A stretch of DNA of 37,188 nt from Thermoplasmata archaeon (GCA_021827405.1 JAKAVY010000016.1:1-37188); one strand, 5' to 3'. Numbered from the stretch's first letter, positions 15,509 to 24,843 are shown. Numbers and translations: made by a program. The notes: generated by a model not told the origin, from the letters alone.

Positions 15509-17433
15509 GCCCGTCTCCCTCAGGCTCGCCGGGCCGGTTCAGCCTGCTCACCGGCGAGGACCTCTATTGGTTCAACGAGGGCACGCACTCCCACCTGTAC
15601 GAGAAGCTGGGAGCCCATCCGGCGACCTGGGAGGGACAGCCGGGGACCTACTTCGCCGTCTGGGCCCCGAACGCGGAGGCGGTCAGCGTCATCGGAGACT
15701 TCAACGATTGGGGGCCCGGGCGGAACCCCTTGTCCCCCCGCGCCTCCTCGGGGATCTGGGAGGGGTTCCAACCGGACGTGCTCCCGGGGGCCCTCTACAA
15801 GTTCCGGATCCGCTCTCGGGTGAACGGGTACACCGTCGACAAGGCCGATCCCTTCGCCTTCGCCACGGAGCTCCCCCCCCGGACCGCCTCTCAGGTCACG
15901 GACCTTTCCTATGCCTGGGGAGATTCCCGCTGGATGGCCGAGCGTGCCCGGGCCAACGCCCTGGATGCCCCGGTGAGCATCTACGAGATGCATCTGGGCT
16001 CCTGGCGGAGGGTCCCCGAGCAGGGACACCGGTCCTTAAGCTATCGCGAGCTCGGCCCCCAGCTCGCCGACTATCTGGAAGACCTGGGATTCACCCACGT
16101 GGAGTTCCTTCCCGTCATGGAGCATCCCTTCTACGGGTCGTGGGGTTACCAGACCACGGGCTACTTCGCCCCGACTCGCCGGTACGGGGACCCTGCCGAG
16201 TTCATGGGATTGGTGGACCTCCTCCATCAACGGGGGATCGGGGTGCTCCTCGACTGGGTCCCCTCGCATTTTCCCACCGACCAGCACGCCCTCGGCTTCT
16301 TCGACGGGACCCACCTCTACGAGCACGCGGACCCCCGTCAGGGGGTCCATCCGGACTGGAACAGCTACATCTTCAACTACGGGCGGAGGGAGATCCCCTC
16401 CTTCCTGCTGAGCAGTGCGAACTTCTGGTTGGAGACCTACCACGCGGACGGGCTCCGGGTCGACGCCGTCGCCTCCATGCTCTACCTGGACTATTCCCGG
16501 AAGGCCGGGGAGTGGGTCCCCAACGAGAGGGGAGGACGCGAGAACCTGCCGGCCATCGCCTTCCTGCGTCGTTTGAACGAGTCTGCCTACGGCGACGACC
16601 GGCCGATCCTCATGATCGCCGAGGAGTCCACGGCCTGGCCCATGGTCTCCCGGCCCCCGTACCTGGGGGGCCTGGGGTTCGGGCTCAAGTGGGACATGGG
16701 CTGGATGCACGACACCTTAGTCTACCTCGCGCGGGACCCCCTTTTCCGGAAGTACCATCACCATGAACTCACGTTCCGGACCCTCTACGCGTTCCACGAG
16801 AACTTCGTCCTGCCCCTTTCCCACGACGAGGTGGTCTACGGGAAGCGGTCCCTCTTGGGGAAGATGCCCGGGGACCGCTGGCAACGGTTCGCGAACCTCC
16901 GGCTCCTCCTCGGTTACCAGTACTCCCAGCCCGGCAAGAAGCTCCTGTTCATGGGGGGGGAGTTCGGCAGCGAACGGGAGTGGGAGCACGAGGGAAGCCT
17001 GGACTGGGACCTGCTGAAGGACCCCCTAAACCGGGGCGCCCAACGCTACGTCCAAGACCTGAACCGGCTCTACCGTGCCCTCCCGGCCCTCTACCAGCAG
17101 GAATTCGAGCCCCGGGGCTTCCAGTGGATCGTCGCCAACGACCACACCCAGAGCGTCTACGCGTACCTCCGTCAGGGCCTCCGGGGGGAACGGCTCCTCG
17201 CCGTGGGGAACTTCACCCCGGAGATCCGGAGGGACTACCGCATCGGGGTCCCGGTCGGGGGATTCTGGTCGGAGGTCTTGAACGGGGATGCCACCGAGTA
17301 CGGGGGCAGCGGGGTGGGGAACTACGGCGGCGTGGAAACGGAGGGGCGGCCCGAGCACGGGTTCTCCCAGTCGGTCCGTCTGACCCTGCCCCCGCTGGCC
17401 TGGCTCTTCCTCGTTCCCGGCCGACGGGGATGA
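15412..17433 (+). CDS. glgB: 1,4-alpha-glucan branching enzyme (GH13_9)
   Basis: Cuts alpha-1,4-glucan and reattaches the piece through alpha-1,6 bonds, shaping the polymer made by GlgE. Counting from GTG 15412 (673 residues): a CBM48-like N-terminal beta domain (YFAVWAPNAEAVSVIGDFNDW, about 80-100, written here in part), then the GH13 barrel with HPFYGSWGYQTTGYFAP (238-254), nucleophile Asp351 in GLRVDAVASMLYLDYSR, acid/base Glu404 in MIAEEST and Asp472 in LSHDEVVYGK. A C-terminal beta domain completes it. Start options are GTG 15412 (31 extra low-complexity residues) and GTG 15505 (642 residues, nearer the conserved region). It heads glgB-treZ-GH57-treY and its stop overlaps the treZ ATG. 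An archaeal GH13 GlgB is notable because many archaea use a GH57 branching enzyme. Confidence 0.95.
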   Translation: MGRAEPSSGKEEPRTRRRAIVRPGPERGPSLVSPSPSGSPGRFSLLTGEDLYWFNEGTHSHLYEKLGAHPATWEGQPGTYFAVWAPNAEAVSVIGDFNDWGPGRNPLSPRASSGIWEGFQPDVLPGALYKFRIRSRVNGYTVDKADPFAFATELPPRTASQVTDLSYAWGDSRWMAERARANALDAPVSIYEMHLGSWRRVPEQGHRSLSYRELGPQLADYLEDLGFTHVEFLPVMEHPFYGSWGYQTTGYFAPTRRYGDPAEFMGLVDLLHQRGIGVLLDWVPSHFPTDQHALGFFDGTHLYEHADPRQGVHPDWNSYIFNYGRREIPSFLLSSANFWLETYHADGLRVDAVASMLYLDYSRKAGEWVPNERGGRENLPAIAFLRRLNESAYGDDRPILMIAEESTAWPMVSRPPYLGGLGFGLKWDMGWMHDTLVYLARDPLFRKYHHHELTFRTLYAFHENFVLPLSHDEVVYGKRSLLGKMPGDRWQRFANLRLLLGYQYSQPGKKLLFMGGEFGSEREWEHEGSLDWDLLKDPLNRGAQRYVQDLNRLYRALPALYQQEFEPRGFQWIVANDHTQSVYAYLRQGLRGERLLAVGNFTPEIRRDYRIGVPVGGFWSEVLNGDATEYGGSGVGNYGGVETEGRPEHGFSQSVRLTLPPLAWLFLVPGRRG

Positions 17434-19277
17434 GCGCGGAACTCGCCCTCGGGGCCATCCCGTCCGCCCGGGGCCGCACCCGTTTCCTGGTCTGGGCCCC
17501 CCGGGCCCAGGAGGTGTCCGTCCGCCTGGAGCGTGCCCCATCCCAGCTCATTCCCTTGACCCCCTGCCCGGAAGGCTACTTCTCCGGGGAGGTGGAAGAC
17601 TGTCGTCCCGGGGAGCGTTACCGCTATGTCCTCGACGGGAAGCAGGCTCTGGCGGACCCGGCCTCGCGGCGCCAGCCCCTGGGGGTCGCCGGGCCCTCGG
17701 AGGTGGTCTCGAACCGACCCGTCCCGGTCCCGGAGCGCTGGGGGGCCGGACGCCCCCTGTCCCAGTACGTCTTCTACGAACTGCACGTGGGATGCTTCTC
17801 CACCCCCGGGACCTTCGCCGGGGTGCTCCCGCGGCTTGCCTCCCTTAAGGAGGTCGGGGTCACGGCGGTGGAGCTCATGCCGGTGAGCCCCTTTCCCGGG
17901 GCGCGGAACTGGGGCTACGACGGGGTGTTTCCCCACGGGGTTGAGGAGAGCTACGGTGGCCCAGAGGCGCTTAAGTCCCTGGTCCGGTCCCTCCACCTTC
18001 GGGGTTTCGCGGCGGTGCTGGACGTGGTCTTCAACCACCTGGGCCCTGAGGGGAATGTCCTGGACGCCTTTGGGCCGTACTTCACGGATTCCTACCAGAG
18101 CCCCTGGGGCCGGGGGATCAACTTCGACGGTCCAGAATCCGGGCCGGTGCGCCGTTACTTCCGGGAGTGTGCCCTGCGCTTCCTGGAGGAGTTCTCCTTC
18201 GATGGACTGCGACTGGACGCCGTGCACGCCATCCTGGACCGCTCGGCCGTACCCTTCTTAGAGGAGCTTCAGGAATCCGTGAACGGCCTCTCGCGCCGGC
18301 TCCATCGCCGGCTCTACCTGATCGCCGAAAGCGACCTGAACGACCCTCGGCTCCTCCGCCCGCCCCGCCAGGGGGGTTTCGGGCTGGCGGCCCAGTGGAA
18401 CGACGACTTCCACCACGCGTTGCACGCCTGGCTCACCGGGGAGAGGGATGGGTACTATCAGGACTTCGGGTCGGTCGCCCTTCTCGCCAAGGCGTTCCAG
18501 GAGGGGTATGTATTCACCGGTGAGCCCTCGCGGTTCAGGGGTCGCCCGCACGGCCGATCCGCGGCAGGCCTCCGGCCCGGGGCGTTCGTGGTCTACGACC
18601 AGGACCATGACCAGGTGGGGAACCGGCGGGACGGGGAGCGCCTGGTCCGGCTGGTCGACCCCCGGCGGGCCCGCCTGGCTCTCGGCCTCACCTTGTTGAA
18701 CCCCGCGCTCCCCCTCCTTTTCATGGGGGAGGAGTACGGGGAGGAGCGCCCTTTCCTCTTCTTCAGCGACTACCAGGGACCGGCCCTCGCCTCGGCGGTT
18801 CGGGAAGGAAGGCGCCGGGAGTTTGCCTCGTTCGCCTGGAAGGGCGATCCCCCCGATCCCCAGGCCGAGGCGACCTACCGAAGGAGCCGGCTGAGCCCAT
18901 GGTCCGCGCTGTCCCGCTCTCAGCGGCAACGCAGGGCCTATTGCCGGGAATTGCTCCGGGTCCGGCAGGAGAACGGGGGGGCCGCCGAGAGCTGGCCTCG
19001 TGTCCGAACGGGGAGCGACCCGGAAGGGGACTGGCTCTCCGTGCAGTCCGCTCCGGCCTCCGGTGGGGGGCTCCTGGTCGCCGTCCTTACCCGAAAGGAG
19101 GAGAAGGTTCCCGTGCCCATGCCTCCGGGTCCCTGGGAGAAGCGACTGGACTCGGAGGAACCCCGGTGGGGGGGAACGGGCCCGTCCGCGCCGGGGAGGT
19201 TCGTTGGACCCGGGCGGACCTTATGCTCCCGCGGGGGACTGACCTTCTGGCGGCGGGGCCGTCAACGAGGGGGATGA
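17430..19277 (+). CDS. treZ: Malto-oligosyltrehalose trehalohydrolase
   Basis: Releases free trehalose from the end of a glucan chain that TreY has converted to a trehalose terminus. GH13_10 family, 615 residues. An N-terminal CBM48-like domain (FLVWAPRAQEVSVRL, 19-33) is followed by YVFYELHVGCFSTPGTF (113-129), ELMPVSPFPGARNWGYDG (148-165), DVVFNHLGPEGN, nucleophile Asp263 in GLRLDAVHAI, acid/base Glu300 in LIAESDLND, and Asp394 in DQDHDQVGNR. In that last block an Asp (392) stands where TreZ proteins commonly have Asn. The ATG overlaps the glgB stop (ATGA), and the next gene begins at the base after the stop, so translation is tightly coupled. Confidence 0.96.
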   Translation: MSAELALGAIPSARGRTRFLVWAPRAQEVSVRLERAPSQLIPLTPCPEGYFSGEVEDCRPGERYRYVLDGKQALADPASRRQPLGVAGPSEVVSNRPVPVPERWGAGRPLSQYVFYELHVGCFSTPGTFAGVLPRLASLKEVGVTAVELMPVSPFPGARNWGYDGVFPHGVEESYGGPEALKSLVRSLHLRGFAAVLDVVFNHLGPEGNVLDAFGPYFTDSYQSPWGRGINFDGPESGPVRRYFRECALRFLEEFSFDGLRLDAVHAILDRSAVPFLEELQESVNGLSRRLHRRLYLIAESDLNDPRLLRPPRQGGFGLAAQWNDDFHHALHAWLTGERDGYYQDFGSVALLAKAFQEGYVFTGEPSRFRGRPHGRSAAGLRPGAFVVYDQDHDQVGNRRDGERLVRLVDPRRARLALGLTLLNPALPLLFMGEEYGEERPFLFFSDYQGPALASAVREGRRREFASFAWKGDPPDPQAEATYRRSRLSPWSALSRSQRQRRAYCRELLRVRQENGGAAESWPRVRTGSDPEGDWLSVQSAPASGGGLLVAVLTRKEEKVPVPMPPGPWEKRLDSEEPRWGGTGPSAPGRFVGPGRTLCSRGGLTFWRRGRQRGG

Positions 19278-21719
19278 ATGGAGCGTTACCTCTGCGTGCA
19301 TGGGCACTTCTACCAGCCCCCCCGGGAGAACCCGTGGCTGGAGCGGGTGGAAGTGGAGGACTCTGCCGAGCCCTACCATGACTGGAACGCCCGGATCACC
19401 GCCGAGTGCTACGAACCGAACACCGCCTCCCGGATCATGGATCCCCAGGGCCGGATCCTGCGGATCTCGGACAACTATTCCCGGATGAGCTTCAACGTGG
19501 GTCCCACGCTGCTGGCCTGGATGGAGGCCCAGGCCCCCGAGGTCTACCGCCAGATCCTGGCGGCGGACCATCGGAGCCGGGAGACCTTTGGTGGGCATGG
19601 CTCGGCCCTGGCCCAGGCCTACAACCACGTGATCCTTCCCCTCGCCAACCCCCGGGACCAGCGGACGGAGATCGTCTGGGGCATCCGGGACTTCGAGCAC
19701 CGCTTTGGCCGGCCCCCGGAAGGGCTCTGGCTGCCGGAGACCGCCGTGGATCTGGCCTCGCTCGAGATCTGTGCCGAGCAGGGGATCCGGTTCGTCGTGC
19801 TCGCCCCGCACCAGGCCCTTCGGGTGCGTCCGCTGAACGGGAATGCCCCCTGGAGCGACGTGACGGGGGGCCGGATAGACCCCACCTGCGCGTACCTTGT
19901 GCGGCTCGCCTCCGGCCGCTCCCTTTCCGCGTTCTTCTACGACGGTCCGATCTCCCAGGCGGTCGCGTTCGGTCACCTGCTGGACAACGGCGAGGAGCTC
20001 GCCCAACGTCTGGTGGGCGCGTTCTCGGAGGAGGGGAAGTTCGGCCGCACCTGGCCTCAACTGGTGCATATCGCCACCGATGGGGAGACCTACGGACATC
20101 ACCACCCTCATGGGGACATGGCCCTCGCCTACGCCCTCCACGTCGTGGAGACCCGCTCCCAGGCCCGGTTGACGAACTACGGGGAGTACCTCACCCTGAC
20201 GCCCCCGGTGCAGGAGGTGGAGATCGCCGAGAGCACCTCCTGGAGCTGCCCCCACGGGGTGGAGCGCTGGCGTTCGAACTGTGGCTGCCAAACGGGGCTC
20301 CACCCGGGGTGGAACCAGGCCTGGCGGGCGCCGCTGCGGGCGGCGCTAGACTGGCTCCGGGATGAGGTGGCCCCCCGCTTCGAGGAGAAGGGCCATGCGC
20401 TCTTCCACGACCCGTGGGCGGCCCGGGACGATTACGTGCAGCTGGTCCTCGACCGCTCCGAGCCCTCCCGGGAGGGGTTCTTCTCCCGCCACGCGAGGAT
20501 CCCGCTGAGCCCCGAGCAGCGGGTCGAGGCGCTGAAGCTCCTGGAGCTCCAGCGGCACTCCTTGCTGATGTACACGAGTTGCGGGTGGTTCTTTGACGAG
20601 GTCTCGGGCCTCGAGACGGTCCAGGTGCTCCGGTACGCGGGACGCGTCATCCAACTCGCCGAAGAGCTCTTTGGGGTCCGGTTGGAACCGGAGTTCCTGG
20701 AGCGCCTCCGCCTGGCCCGGAGCAACCTGCCGGAGCAGGGGGATGGCGCGGACGTGTACCGGCGCTACGTGGTCCCGTCCCGGGTGGACCTGGGGAAGGT
20801 GGCGGCCCACTACGCCATCAGTTCCCTGTTCGAGCCATACGAGCCGGACCGGAGGATCTACTGCTACCGAGTCCAGAGGGGAGACCACCGACGGGTCGAG
20901 CAGGGCCGGACCCGGCTGGCCCTGGGGTGGGTGACCATCGCGTCCGAGACCACTGGGGAGAGCGGCCGGTTCAGCTACGGGGTGGTCCATTTCGGGGACC
21001 ATAACCTGAACGCCGGGATCCGGGAGTTCCGGGGCAAGGAGGCCTACGAGGCGTTCGCCCGGGAGGTGGAGGAGTCCTTCTCCCATGCCGACCTGGCCCA
21101 GGTCATCCGGCAGCTCGACGAACACTTTGGCGGGGTGACCTACTCCTTCCGCTCCCTCTTCCGGGACGAGCAGCGGGCGATCTTGGGCCGCCTCATCCAG
21201 GAAGGGATGACCGAGGCCGAGAACGGCTACCAGGCCATCTACCTGCAATACACCCCGTTCATGCGCTTCCTCCAGGACCTGAACTTCCCTCTCCCCCGGG
21301 CCTTCCAGACGGCGGTGGAGTTCACCTTGAACGCCAACCTGAGACGGACCTTCGCCGCGGAGGAGCTCGACCTGGACCGGGCCGAGGCGCTGCTGAAGGA
21401 ACTGAACCGCTGGAAGGTCACCGTCGATGCCTCCGGGCTCGGCTACGCTCCCCAACGGTTTCTCGAACGGAGCCTGGAACGCTTCACGAAGAGCCCCGAG
21501 GACCTGCGGCTTCTCTCCCACTTGAACCGGGCCATGGCCCTCGTGAAGGTCCTTCCATACACCCCCAACCTCTGGAAGGTCCAGAACCTCTATTTCGAGC
21601 TCTTCCGGCAGGTCTATCCCGCCATGAAGGAACGGGCGCAACGGGGAGACCCGGGGGCCGTCAGCTGGGAACGGGGCTTCCTGGACCTGGGAAGACAGCT
21701 GTCGGTCCGCGTGGACTGA
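19278..21719 (+). CDS. GH57 family protein with DUF3536, uncharacterised glucan-active enzyme
   Basis: An 813-residue GH57 protein. The N-terminal half is the GH57 catalytic barrel: HGHFYQPPRENPW (8-20), GGHGSALAQAYNH, nucleophile Glu154 in EGLWLPETAVD, and Asp268 in HIATDGETYGHHHPHGD. The second half matches the DUF3536 region, including SCPHGVERWRSNCGC, SRVDLGKVAAHYAIS and the block FGVVHFGDHNLNAG-like stretch near 575-585. Family members are known near treY/treZ in bacteria but, as far as I know, their reaction is not settled; GH57 includes amylases, branching enzymes and 4-alpha-glucanotransferases. It sits between treZ and treY with 0 and 1 nt gaps. Debranching or chain-trimming to feed TreY is the natural hypothesis because no treX or malQ is seen here. 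Confidence 0.9.
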   Translation: MERYLCVHGHFYQPPRENPWLERVEVEDSAEPYHDWNARITAECYEPNTASRIMDPQGRILRISDNYSRMSFNVGPTLLAWMEAQAPEVYRQILAADHRSRETFGGHGSALAQAYNHVILPLANPRDQRTEIVWGIRDFEHRFGRPPEGLWLPETAVDLASLEICAEQGIRFVVLAPHQALRVRPLNGNAPWSDVTGGRIDPTCAYLVRLASGRSLSAFFYDGPISQAVAFGHLLDNGEELAQRLVGAFSEEGKFGRTWPQLVHIATDGETYGHHHPHGDMALAYALHVVETRSQARLTNYGEYLTLTPPVQEVEIAESTSWSCPHGVERWRSNCGCQTGLHPGWNQAWRAPLRAALDWLRDEVAPRFEEKGHALFHDPWAARDDYVQLVLDRSEPSREGFFSRHARIPLSPEQRVEALKLLELQRHSLLMYTSCGWFFDEVSGLETVQVLRYAGRVIQLAEELFGVRLEPEFLERLRLARSNLPEQGDGADVYRRYVVPSRVDLGKVAAHYAISSLFEPYEPDRRIYCYRVQRGDHRRVEQGRTRLALGWVTIASETTGESGRFSYGVVHFGDHNLNAGIREFRGKEAYEAFAREVEESFSHADLAQVIRQLDEHFGGVTYSFRSLFRDEQRAILGRLIQEGMTEAENGYQAIYLQYTPFMRFLQDLNFPLPRAFQTAVEFTLNANLRRTFAAEELDLDRAEALLKELNRWKVTVDASGLGYAPQRFLERSLERFTKSPEDLRLLSHLNRAMALVKVLPYTPNLWKVQNLYFELFRQVYPAMKERAQRGDPGAVSWERGFLDLGRQLSVRVD

Positions 21720-21720
21720 C

Positions 21721-24486
21721 ATGCCGTCCTCGCCGGTCCCCGGCAGTGCCTACCGGCTGCAGTTGAACGGGGGCTTCCCGCTCTCGCGGGCTACCGCGCT
21801 CTTGGACTACTTGAGGGACCTGGGCGTACGGACCCTCTACCTCTCCCCGCTGCTGGCGGCGCGGCCGGGAAGCTCCCATGGCTACGACGTGACGGACCCC
21901 AAACATCTCTGGGCGGACCTGGGCACCGAAGCGGACCTGGAGTCCCTCGCGGAGGCGGCGGCGCGCCGCGAGATGAGCGTCCTGGTGGACCTGGTGCCGA
22001 ACCACATGTACGCCGGCGCGGAGAACCCCTGGTGGGCGGACGTCCTGGAGTTCGGGAGAGACTCTCCCTATGCGGACTATTTCGATATCGATTGGGCCCC
22101 GGCCCACGGCCGCTTCTCCGGAAGGGTCTTCCTGCCGATCTTGGACGAACCGCTGGAGGACACGGTCCGCAAGGGGTCGGCCCGATGGTCTCTGGGACCC
22201 GAAGGGGTCCGTCTGCATCTTTCCGGGATCTCCTTGCCCGTCTCTCCCGCGAGCCTGGTCCCGCTGGTCGACGAGGCGCTCTCGAGGGTGCGGGGTGGCC
22301 CCGGGACCGCGCCCCTGGCCCGGGCCCTGGACGCGTCCCCCGAGAGCCCCCGTACGTGGGCGCAACGGCTGAAGGAGGCGCTGGGCCAGGCGACACAGCG
22401 GGACCCCGATTTCGCTGCCGCTTGGAGGCAGGCCCTCACCACGCTCAACGACCCGGCGCGCTGGCGCGCTTCGTTGGGCCTCCTCGGGCGCCAGCCCTAC
22501 TTGCCGGGGCCCTGGAAGGACGCCCACCGGTATGTCAACTACCGTCGCTTCTTCCAGGTGAACGACCTGGTGGGGATGAGGGTGGAGGACCCCGTGGTTT
22601 TCCAAGCGATGCATGCCCTCCCCCTTAACTGGGCAGCCCGGGGTTGGGTCGGGGGCTTCCGCATCGACCATATCGACGGCCTGCGGGACCCCGAGGAGTA
22701 CCTGGACCGGCTCTCCCATGGGATCGGGGGAACGCGGTTCCCCCGAGACCCCGGGAGACCGTACGTGGTGGTGGAGAAGATCCTGCTCGGAGACGAGCAC
22801 CTTCCCGAGCGATGGGCGGTGGACGGGACCACCGGCTACGACTTCCTGGCCTCCGTTCCCCACGCGCTGGTGGACCCGGAGGGCCTGGAGCGCCTGCAGG
22901 AGGTCTACCAGCGGTTCGTGGGGGCGCCGGTGGACTACCGGGAGATCGTCCACGCCGAGAAGCGCCGCGCCCTTGAAGAGTTCTTCCCGGGACGGTTGGA
23001 GCGACTCTTGTCGCAGCTCTTACCGCTCTCCCGGGAGGTCCCCGGGCTTTCTGGCCTCCCTGCCGAGGTGCTTCGCCGGGTCCTCTCGGAGACCCTCGCG
23101 AGCTATCCCCGGTATCGGACCTACCTGCGTTCGCCCCCACCGGACCCGTCGGACGTGGACGTGGTGTCCCGGGCCACCTCCGAGGCCTCCCGGTGGAACC
23201 GGGACCTGCCGGACCCGGCGTTCCAGGCCCTCGGAGAGCTCCTGCTTCTTCGGCGGCCGGAGCTCAGGGAGGACCCGCGGGCCCGGACCTTCGCGCTCGA
23301 TGTCCAGCAGTTCACCGGCGGGGTCATGGCCAAGGGGACGGAGGACGCCGCGCTGTACCGGTATCACCGGCTGGTGGCCTTGAACGAGGTGGGCGGCGAC
23401 CCCGCCCCGAAGAGGTTGGGACCGGAGCTCTTCCACCAGCACCAGGCCCGGACCCTGGCCCATCATCCGCATACCTTGACCACCACCTCCACCCACGACA
23501 CGAAGCGTAGCGAGGATGTCCGCGCCCGGCTCTTCGTCCTCGCGGAGATGCCCGGGGAGTGGGAGTCCCTGGGGCGGGACCTGCACGGGTACGCCCAAGG
23601 CGGCTTCCAAGAGGGCCCCTGGGGGTGTTGTCCGCTCCCCAACCAGGAGTACTTCCTCTACCAGACCCTGGTGGGGGCCTGGCCCAACGGGCCGGACCTG
23701 GGGGATTTCCCGGAACGGCTCTACACCTATCTCACCAAGGCCCTCCGGGAGGGAGGGGTCTCCTCGAGCTGGGGAACCCCCGATCTGAGGTACGAAGCGG
23801 CCTTCCTCGCCTTCGCCCGTCGACTGGTGGAGGGGCCGGAAGGGGAGGGGTTCCGGCATCGGTTCCTCCCCTTCCAGCGTCGTGTCGCCTACCTGGGGGC
23901 CTGGAATTCCCTCTCTCAGGTGCTCCTGAAGGTCACGGCCCCCGGGATCCCGGACCTCTACCAAGGGTGTGAGCTCTTCGACCTGAGCCTGGTGGACCCG
24001 GACAATCGTCGGCCGGTCGACTTCGCTCTTAGGGAACGTCTCTTGAGAGCGTTCCCTCCCGACGGAACGCCGCCCCCGGGGCTCCTTCCCGAGCTCCGGC
24101 GAAACTGGTCGGACGGCCGGATCAAGCTGTACCTGACGCAACGGTCCCTCCTCGCCCGGGCCGTCGACCCCGGGCTCTTCACGGAGGGGAGATACCTACC
24201 CCTGTCCACGGAGGGAAGCGAGGGTGTCTTAGCCTTCGCGCGGGAGAAGGGGGGACGTTGGGCGGTGACCGCGGTGCCTCGCCTCCCGACCCGGTGGGCG
24301 TCTCCAGAGGCCGGGGACTTTACCCTGAAGGAGGGGCTCGCGGGCCGGCTCTCCCTGCCACCCGGGGTACCGGGAAGGCTACGCAACGCCCTCACGGGAG
24401 AGGAGATGCGCCCGGAAGGGCCGGACCGCACGCTCTCCCTTGCCGCCCTCTTCCAAGCCTTCCCGGTGGCCCTTCTGGTGGGGTAG
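21721..24486 (+). CDS. treY: Malto-oligosyltrehalose synthase
   Basis: Turns the reducing-end alpha-1,4 bond of a maltooligosaccharide into an alpha,alpha-1,1 bond, the first step of the TreY/TreZ route. GH13_26 family, 921 residues, somewhat longer than the Sulfolobus enzyme. Motifs: YRLQLNGGFP (11-20), LGVRTLYLSPLLAARPGSSHGYDV (34-57, in part), DLVPNHMY (90-97), nucleophile Asp316 in GFRIDHIDGL, acid/base Glu352 in VVVEKILLG, and Asp593 in TSTHDTKRSEDVRARL. QFTGGVMAKGTEDAALYRYHRL is the TreY-typical insertion. Last gene of the operon; no hairpin or T-run is obvious after it. Confidence 0.97.
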   Translation: MPSSPVPGSAYRLQLNGGFPLSRATALLDYLRDLGVRTLYLSPLLAARPGSSHGYDVTDPKHLWADLGTEADLESLAEAAARREMSVLVDLVPNHMYAGAENPWWADVLEFGRDSPYADYFDIDWAPAHGRFSGRVFLPILDEPLEDTVRKGSARWSLGPEGVRLHLSGISLPVSPASLVPLVDEALSRVRGGPGTAPLARALDASPESPRTWAQRLKEALGQATQRDPDFAAAWRQALTTLNDPARWRASLGLLGRQPYLPGPWKDAHRYVNYRRFFQVNDLVGMRVEDPVVFQAMHALPLNWAARGWVGGFRIDHIDGLRDPEEYLDRLSHGIGGTRFPRDPGRPYVVVEKILLGDEHLPERWAVDGTTGYDFLASVPHALVDPEGLERLQEVYQRFVGAPVDYREIVHAEKRRALEEFFPGRLERLLSQLLPLSREVPGLSGLPAEVLRRVLSETLASYPRYRTYLRSPPPDPSDVDVVSRATSEASRWNRDLPDPAFQALGELLLLRRPELREDPRARTFALDVQQFTGGVMAKGTEDAALYRYHRLVALNEVGGDPAPKRLGPELFHQHQARTLAHHPHTLTTTSTHDTKRSEDVRARLFVLAEMPGEWESLGRDLHGYAQGGFQEGPWGCCPLPNQEYFLYQTLVGAWPNGPDLGDFPERLYTYLTKALREGGVSSSWGTPDLRYEAAFLAFARRLVEGPEGEGFRHRFLPFQRRVAYLGAWNSLSQVLLKVTAPGIPDLYQGCELFDLSLVDPDNRRPVDFALRERLLRAFPPDGTPPPGLLPELRRNWSDGRIKLYLTQRSLLARAVDPGLFTEGRYLPLSTEGSEGVLAFAREKGGRWAVTAVPRLPTRWASPEAGDFTLKEGLAGRLSLPPGVPGRLRNALTGEEMRPEGPDRTLSLAALFQAFPVALLVG

Positions 24487-24524
24487 GTCGCCTCGGCCCA
24501 TCCTCCGCTGGTCGGGAGCGTTCT

Positions 24525-24533
24525 CCTAAAGCC
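24525..24533 (+). promoter_or_regulatory. Weak TATA-like element of the winged-helix gene
   Basis: CCTAAAGCC, centred 33 nt before the ATG at 24562. The surrounding 75-nt gap after treY holds nothing else. Confidence 0.3.
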
Positions 24534-24561
24534 CTTTCTGCCCGGTCGCTTCCCTCCCCCG

Positions 24562-24804
24562 ATGACGAAGGGAACGGAGCCACCTCGGGAAGAGGATTGG
24601 AGCGTGGGGGCCATCGGGCTCGCGGCCGGCGAGGTCTGGCAGCTCCTGAAACAGAAGGGGCGGATGAGCCTCCGCACCGTCGAACGCGGCGTCCCCGGCC
24701 CCCGGCCCCGGGTGTTGATGGCCCTCGGCTGGCTGGCCCGGGAAGGCAAGATCGCGCTGGAGCATCGGGGCCACGAGCTGGAGTTCTGGCTCACCGAAGC
24801 GTGA
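24562..24804 (+). CDS. Small winged-helix protein (DUF2582-like)
   Basis: An 80-residue protein matching the small winged helix-turn-helix family PF10771/DUF2582. The diagnostic pattern is visible: IGLAAGEVWQLLKQKGRMSLRTV (18-40, in part) followed by VLMALGWLAREGKIAL (50-65) and a C-terminal beta wing, HRGHELEFWL. Its targets are unknown. It lies 75 nt after treY with its own weak TATA-like element and 78 nt before rfcS, so it is more likely a single gene than part of either operon. A role in controlling the glucan genes is possible but nothing in the sequence shows it. Confidence 0.75.
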   Translation: MTKGTEPPREEDWSVGAIGLAAGEVWQLLKQKGRMSLRTVERGVPGPRPRVLMALGWLAREGKIALEHRGHELEFWLTEA

Positions 24805-24819
24805 GGGGGCTGCCCCCTC
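24803..24819. repeat. GC hairpin at the stop codon of the winged-helix gene
   Basis: GAGGGGGC-T-GCCCCCTC begins within the TGA stop. Perfect 8-bp arms with one central base; in RNA the loop would open to about five. Candidate 3'-end structure ahead of the rfcS promoter. Confidence 0.45.
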
Positions 24820-24843
24820 CGGCGGGGGCCGGGCCCAAGGTCC

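Noticed and set aside
16980-17429. Extended start for TreZ
   Set aside because: This part overlaps glgB in another frame; TreZ homology begins at ATG 17430.
20346-22953. Two long minus-strand frames opposite the GH57 and treY genes
   Set aside because: Shadow frames caused by high GC; no family pattern, and both overlap well-supported genes entirely.
10007-24486. Recent transfer of the glucan cluster from bacteria
   Set aside because: GC content, codon pattern and archaeal TATA boxes match the neighbours and no mobile element flanks it. An old transfer cannot be excluded from sequence alone.
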